Positions 58,456 through 64,000 of a stretch of 64,000 bases of DNA are shown in pieces. The position numbers and the translations under genes are program-made. This DNA comes from Pampus argenteus. Its lineage: Eukaryota; Chordata; Actinopteri; Scombriformes; Stromateidae. Numbering within the stretch: the first letter of the stretch is position 1; each line of letters starts with the position of its first letter. The notes under the pieces are model-generated. The model was not told where the DNA came from. It saw only the letters and a list, made by a program, of their open reading frames with translations, and made no database searches. The DNA lies in NCBI GenBank assembly GCA_036937835.1, contig CM072876.1, forward strand, positions 878,001 through 942,000. Reading direction: 5' to 3'.

Positions 58456-59077
58456 GAACGATGAATAATAATGATCTCGCTGCACTTTATTGACTGTAAG
58501 AACTGTTCTTCTTACATGGTGGTTCATTCAATAAAATGACCTTTTACAGCCTGTGATGTGACCTGTGTAATCCTGGTTCCCCCATAAATGTTAATGAGCT
58601 TTATACTCTGGGTGGTCTGTTTAAAATAACACATTATTATTTTGTGGTCACATGGTATGCACCCACACACCCGCAGAATCTAACATGGTGAAGGAGAAAA
58701 CCACCGAGAGCTACCATGGCTGCAGGAGCCAGAAAGCCTTCCAGAAACGCTTCTTCGCTGGATGGACGCTGCCTGGTGCACCTGGTGTAAATGAGGACTT
58801 TCCACAGAGCTGCTGCTCAGGGAATGAAGCCTGACTGTCTTTCCATCTGTCTGGCAGAGACAATCTAGTGTTTAAAATCTGCAGTCCTCTAAACTAGTAT
58901 ACTCCAAGATATATTTTGTCTATCCAAAATGCTGTCCACAACTCTGATAGCAGATTTATATCACGTCAGCGTTTCCTTGTAGTTCTTCACTGACGTCATT
59001 TAATGGCAGTAAACTGTACTGCTGCAGAGCCATGAAGCCTGTTACCTCCATCCTGACTGTTATACGGAAATAAACAG

Positions 59078-59118
59078 TGTGTGTGTGTGTATGTGTGTGT
59101 GTGTATGTGTGTGTGTGT

Positions 59119-59162
<44 letters not shown>
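59078..59162. repeat. (GT)n microsatellite with ATGT interruptions
   Basis: About 85 bp of GT repeats with regularly spaced GTATGT interruptions. Confidence 0.96.
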
Positions 59163-59165
<3 letters not shown>

Positions 59166-61908
59166 CAAGGCACCGATGATGTTTTAGTAGCGTTTAGTAT
59201 CTCTTCCGTGTGTACTTGATTGTTACTTCAATGCGATGAGCCGTTTTGTTGCTGTGTTTATGTGGATATATGAGAGTTTATGACTGTATGGGTGGAGGAT
59301 CCTTATAGTCATCTATAACAACTACAAAACTAGAATTACACCATCTAGAAATACAGCTCACGCTTCCTGTTCGGAAGATAAATAGAATACATAAAAATAA
59401 TCTTAAAAATCTTTATATTTTAATGTTGTATAGTTGTTATCATATTTATTACCAGAGCTGATGAAGACTGTGAGATGTGGCTGAAAGCTGCAGAAAACTT
59501 ATTTCTGACATAAATTCACATCCTGAACTAGTTTTTTGGGGGTTTTCTTACAACCAACATGGTAGGATAAACTAGGAATATGTTTTTATGCTACATCAAC
59601 CTCGTCCTGACATCTTCACTGTGATTCCTTCATAATGTATGTGTTTACCGGATTATTCCAGCCCAGTTATAATGCTAACATGTGTCAACCCTAAACAGCC
59701 CCTACAGCTGTTTTAAGAAACCACGTCTAGAAAAGAATCCTTCATACTCGTATCCGCAGCCAGTGATGTCTTTTCCAGACGTCTTTCGATAGTTGCTCTG
59801 CTCAGCGTGAGCTCCCCAAACATCTGTGAAACTCCTCTCTGTGGGTTTGTCACCTCCTCTCCTCCCCTGTACTTTTCTCTCTGTTTTTGTCTCCACTCCT
59901 CCTTGTTGCTGGCATGTTCTTGTGGCTTTGTAGGCAGCGCAGCAGAACCTTAGTAAGTCTCTGGATTGCAGATGGTCAGTGCAGTGAGACAAAACAAAGA
60001 TGTTCCACTTTCACTCCGTTGCTGTTTAATTGCTTGTTTAACAGTGTGGAAGTTAATGGGTCTGTGTGTTACACTGCATTCCTCAGGAATAGATATACTG
60101 TATGTTGCCAGATAATAATCCAACTGACCTTTAAACACATTGGAAAACAATTTAGTTCACTAATACAAAGATGAGCAGAAAATAAGGAAAGAAAAATATG
60201 TTTACAATAAATGTAGTGTAATGTTGTAGATACTAATATCTCTAAATATTATTTAGATTAAAGATTAAAATGAAATGTATCCTGAGAATAACACATTGTC
60301 TGTATTTGTAGCACTAATGTGAATTTAATTATAATAATATTACAAAGAGAAGCACTAACAATAAAAGTAATCCATGTCAGCTGTTGTCTGTGGGTGGAGA
60401 CACTTCCACTAGTTTTCATCACTAATAGATGTTCAGTCAACAAGACAGATCAACAGATGCTGCAAAGAGTCTGCAGCACATACACACACACACAGTACCA
60501 AGAAGTACAGAATACTTCAGTGTACTATATACAGTATGTTACTGTTGTTTCAGTGTTGTGAAGCTTTTTCTTTGGGTTTCTTGTACACATGGATGGATGA
60601 TATTTTCATACTTTTTTACAGTCTGCTAATCTGAATCCAAACAGGTGATCAGTAAAACAATGTTAGCATGTTGTGTTATATTTCTATCATACAGTCTATG
60701 ATGTATGATGTATGTATGTTGGTACAGTATATAAGAAGGTACATAAAAACGTATAAAAGGAAACGTACTTCATCCTCTCAGTTCTTGGAAAGCTCTTTCT
60801 TTCTCATGGTGCTTTTCTTAAATTATGTGCGTTTTATTTTATCACTTGTATTATTCATAATGTTACTGTTGTTGTTGTTGTTACAGTATGTGGTGTGTAA
60901 TGTCTGTTTTAATGTTTTAATAAACTTCCATATGAAACAATAATAAAGTTGTCCATTGTCCACTGTACCACTGTGAAATGTGTTATTTGTAGATGATTAT
61001 TTTTCCATACTAACATTTCCAAGGTCAGGAGTGAATTTTCAGGCTCACTTTCCTGTTTCTGACTCTTCTGTGTATCTGTGTCATAATTAGAACTGTGTTG
61101 ATTTCTCATAACACTTAGTTCTGTTTATAATAAAATATAATAAAATGTTATTTCACAACTCCAAGTGAAAAATAAAGTGTATTAAATGTACTTTCCAGGC
61201 CTTTACAGCTGTGCTTATGCTGGTTTTTGTATTGACAATGAATCAAATCGCTGTGTAATGTGAAAGGGGGTCGTTCGTGACAAACACAATTATCCAGAGA
61301 ATAATCACTTGACTCTGCAGTTTCCTTCAGTCCATTGTTTTGGTTCTCATGAGCTGTTTTCAGTAAAAAAATCTCCACACACCACCTGACCAAAAGCAGA
61401 CAGCAAACACACAAAGTGAGCAACTAGCTGGTGAATACAGTACAGTTGAGTATTTAGCAGCTAAAGAGACACATGTTGGTAGTTGGTAGAAGCCACACAG
61501 AGCTACAGAGAGACAATATTGATTGTTGGTGTAATTCAACATACTGTAGCTTGCAGTCCCTTTAGATTCATACAATACACTCTCAGCCGACTCTGTGTAT
61601 CCTGCATGGCCACATTTCACAGCTCAGCAGATGTTTCCTGTTGCACTATGTGGGAGAAATACATGTTTCTCTTGGAATATGAGCAACACATGGCGAGAAG
61701 AGAAGAGTAAAATAAAAAGGTGTGTTGATAGATAACACACTGAATCATGCTGCCATGCAGAGGGAGGCACGTTCACTGAAGATGTGGCCTCACAGAGAAG
61801 AGACTTTTCTGGAGTCAGCGTCTCCAAGGACTGATGACAACAACAACAAAAAAAACCCTGCTAATAATACCTGAGATTCTCTACACTTCTTCTCTTTAAA
61901 ATCTGACA

Positions 61909-61909
<1 letters not shown>

Positions 61910-61969
<60 letters not shown>
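61910..61969. repeat. (AT)n microsatellite
   Basis: About 29 uninterrupted AT units. Confidence 0.96.
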
Positions 61970-61970
<1 letters not shown>

Positions 61971-63355
61971 CGTATATTAATGTTAACGTAAACAAACTGA
62001 CATCATCATGTTTTTGGTGATTCTAATTTATATTCCATTATGTAAAAATACATTTACTTTTAACTTTGTTGTATATTGTTGTTGTACTTTTTACATCATT
62101 ATTATTTTAAAAACAAAAGCAGGGAGCTGATAGGTTGTGGATAACATAGGGATCAGTGCAGGACTGATGAGGGTGATGGAGGGCAGGTGTGGAGGAAAGG
62201 TGAGGAGACCCTGCAGTGTGAACACACAAACAGTCCATGACACAAATATCAGGCAGATACATCTGAAATGCCAGGAATACAGCGGTGATCACATCTCCAG
62301 GAATAGCAGTGATACAGTCATGCAGGCCTCCCACCTTCTCTTCAGTAGCTGCGACTTCTTCTAAACACATTAATCACTGCGGCTCCGTTTGTGGGCGTTG
62401 CTGTATAATAGTGCTGCGCTGACATCATGTGTGAGTAATGCACAAAAACAGACTTTTATCAGCTGATCTAACAGTTCAAAGTAGATTAAAACAAACAATA
62501 AATTCACCTACAATTCATCAATTGTTTGTTACAGAATTTAATTTCTTCTAATAAAAACTGAGGAATAAAATGAGCATGTGAGTAGTAGAGGGAAGTAAGT
62601 TTATGCAGCCACTGAGATCAGCTGATTTCATCTCTATTTCCTGAGTTAGGAAGTCAATCTTCTGGCTTTGACGTGTTCTTGAGCTTAAAGTCGTAAAGTG
62701 GAAACAAACACAGACACTACAAAGAAGTGTTGTATTTTATTGATATGAGATTGCTCTCCAAGTATACTGAAACTGTTTCAGACTTTATATTACAAAATGA
62801 TCGCTGCACCAGTTCAATCCCTAAAACAAATCAAATATTTCTTCAACTGACTTGACACGAGGGTTAAAGCTCATAAACTAATCTAGGTCACTCTATATGA
62901 ACAGCAACTAACGGTTACACCTGCATGTAATCAAACACAAAATCGATCTGCAATATGTGAAGTCATGCACCAAAATGTTTTCCAACTTTCCGAGTTGTTG
63001 TTCCAACTTGAGGAAACATTCACATGAATTTTTCGATTATTCAGACACCACATTATGTACTACTAAACTACAACTACAAACCGCAACCAGCTAGAAAAGG
63101 TGAAAAATGCACTTTACACGTTGTTACGTCAGTGTATTTTTAGTTTACGTATAATAGAGTAATTGTACATTGTGGTTATGGTACTTTTACTTAGTTTAAG
63201 GATGTGAGTATTTCTGGTAGGAGGATGTGTGAATTGTTGCTGAACTCTTTTGACATCAGCAGCAGCAGCAATAAGAAACCGCAACAGGAAACCAACTTTA
63301 CCAGATAGTCCTGCCACTTCCTGTATCTGTGATGTTATCACTAGAGCTTCAGTCA

Positions 63356-63383
63356 CCACACACACACACACACACACACACAC
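63356..63383. repeat. (CA)n microsatellite
   Basis: About 13 CA units. Confidence 0.93.
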
Positions 63384-64000
63384 AGTCACACATAAAAGTC
63401 GCAGTGATTGTCCAGATTCTGCACTGACAGAAAACCAGTATTGCTGCTGCCAGTACGTCCAGTTCTTCCAGTTTTTTTGCACCGGTCTCGTAGCTGGAGG
63501 AGTGAATTTATCTGTCTCATTCTGATAAACAGCCTCTGAGATCAGCTGCTTTCATCTCTTGCTTCTTTGCATTTCACACACTCACCATGAGTGTGTCAGC
63601 ACTATCAATTATTTTGTCTTTTTATATGAACATAACAAGCCTCTCTTATCTGTTTTTATGCAAACAATGATAAAATGTTAATGCGTTGTGTGTTATTCCT
63701 TATCTTACTTACAAGTAACTGTTTGAAGCAGATTATTAAATATTTCTGCTTGTAAAACCCACCATGAATTAGAGTGAGGTTGATGCAAACAGTGTTTAAA
63801 GACGTCACCAATGCAAGCAAGCGGCTGCACTTAATCAGTAACAGGAAGTTGGCTGCAGAGTGAAAACATCAAGGGATCAGCAAGGTGAGCCAGAAAAGTT
63901 TAATAGGCAGAAAATATGTACGGAGGGAAATTATAACTTGAATTTATTTTTAACAACATCATTAAGGTGAAAATTAATTAAGTAAAGATCTTTTTTTTTT

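Larger units (their letters stand above)
50400..64000. other. Gene-free region upstream of unc93a
   Basis: Apart from the microsatellites and the repeat copy listed separately, I see no exon with homology, no RNA gene and no convincing promoter. It may contain noncoding 5' exons and the promoter of unc93a, which must lie above 48.1 kb, but nothing locates them by eye. Reading frames here are short and not family-like. Confidence 0.55.

Noticed and set aside
58652..58834. A 60-residue plus-strand frame (MVCTHTPAESNMVKEK...)
   Set aside because: No recognised domain, no splice context and no neighbours. Its length is expected by chance.

Overview
The window is nuclear DNA from a vertebrate, most likely a ray-finned (teleost) fish. 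The signs are two spliced genes with GT-AG introns, many long CA/GT and AT microsatellites, a Tc1/mariner transposase relic, a 5'-truncated fish-type LINE, and several copies of an AT-rich element with GGGCTGCAAC-like ends. I could not assign a species. There is no bacterial, phage or CRISPR content and I saw no rRNA or tRNA genes.

Region 1 (1-2.1 kb) is AT-rich flank with a compound AC/AT microsatellite and a weak exon-like segment on the minus strand. Region 2 (about 2.1-34.6 kb) is a complete ncoa1 (SRC-1) gene on the plus strand. A GC-rich promoter with a noncoding first exon ending at 2689 is followed by a first intron of about 16.5 kb. Twenty coding exons run from the ATG at 19263 to the TGA at 34579. 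All exon phases join, giving 1487 residues (human SRC-1 has 1441). The bHLH-PAS domains, three central LxxLL receptor boxes, the CBP/p300-binding AD1 region and the C-terminal LLQQLL motif are present. The exon that in mammals encodes the NDPALR...LY segment just before the last exon is not visible. Region 3 (34.6-42.2 kb) is the ncoa1 3' UTR and downstream sequence, with a GGAT tract and a clean 35-bp minisatellite.

Region 4 (42.98-48.1 kb) is unc93a on the minus strand, tail-to-tail with ncoa1. Eight coding exons give a 463-residue multi-pass membrane protein, and one intron holds the Tc1 relic. Region 5 (48.1-64 kb) lies upstream of unc93a and contains a 21-bp minisatellite, a dead LINE 3' end, long GT/AT microsatellites and otherwise unremarkable sequence.

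The two genes are functionally unrelated as far as is known: a nuclear-receptor coactivator and an MFS-like membrane protein. I found no evidence of a novel multi-gene system. The most interesting points are lineage-specific changes in ncoa1 (missing C-terminal exon, altered LxxLL motifs, QLQSP-rich insert, CA repeat on a splice donor) and a long foldback element in its first intron.
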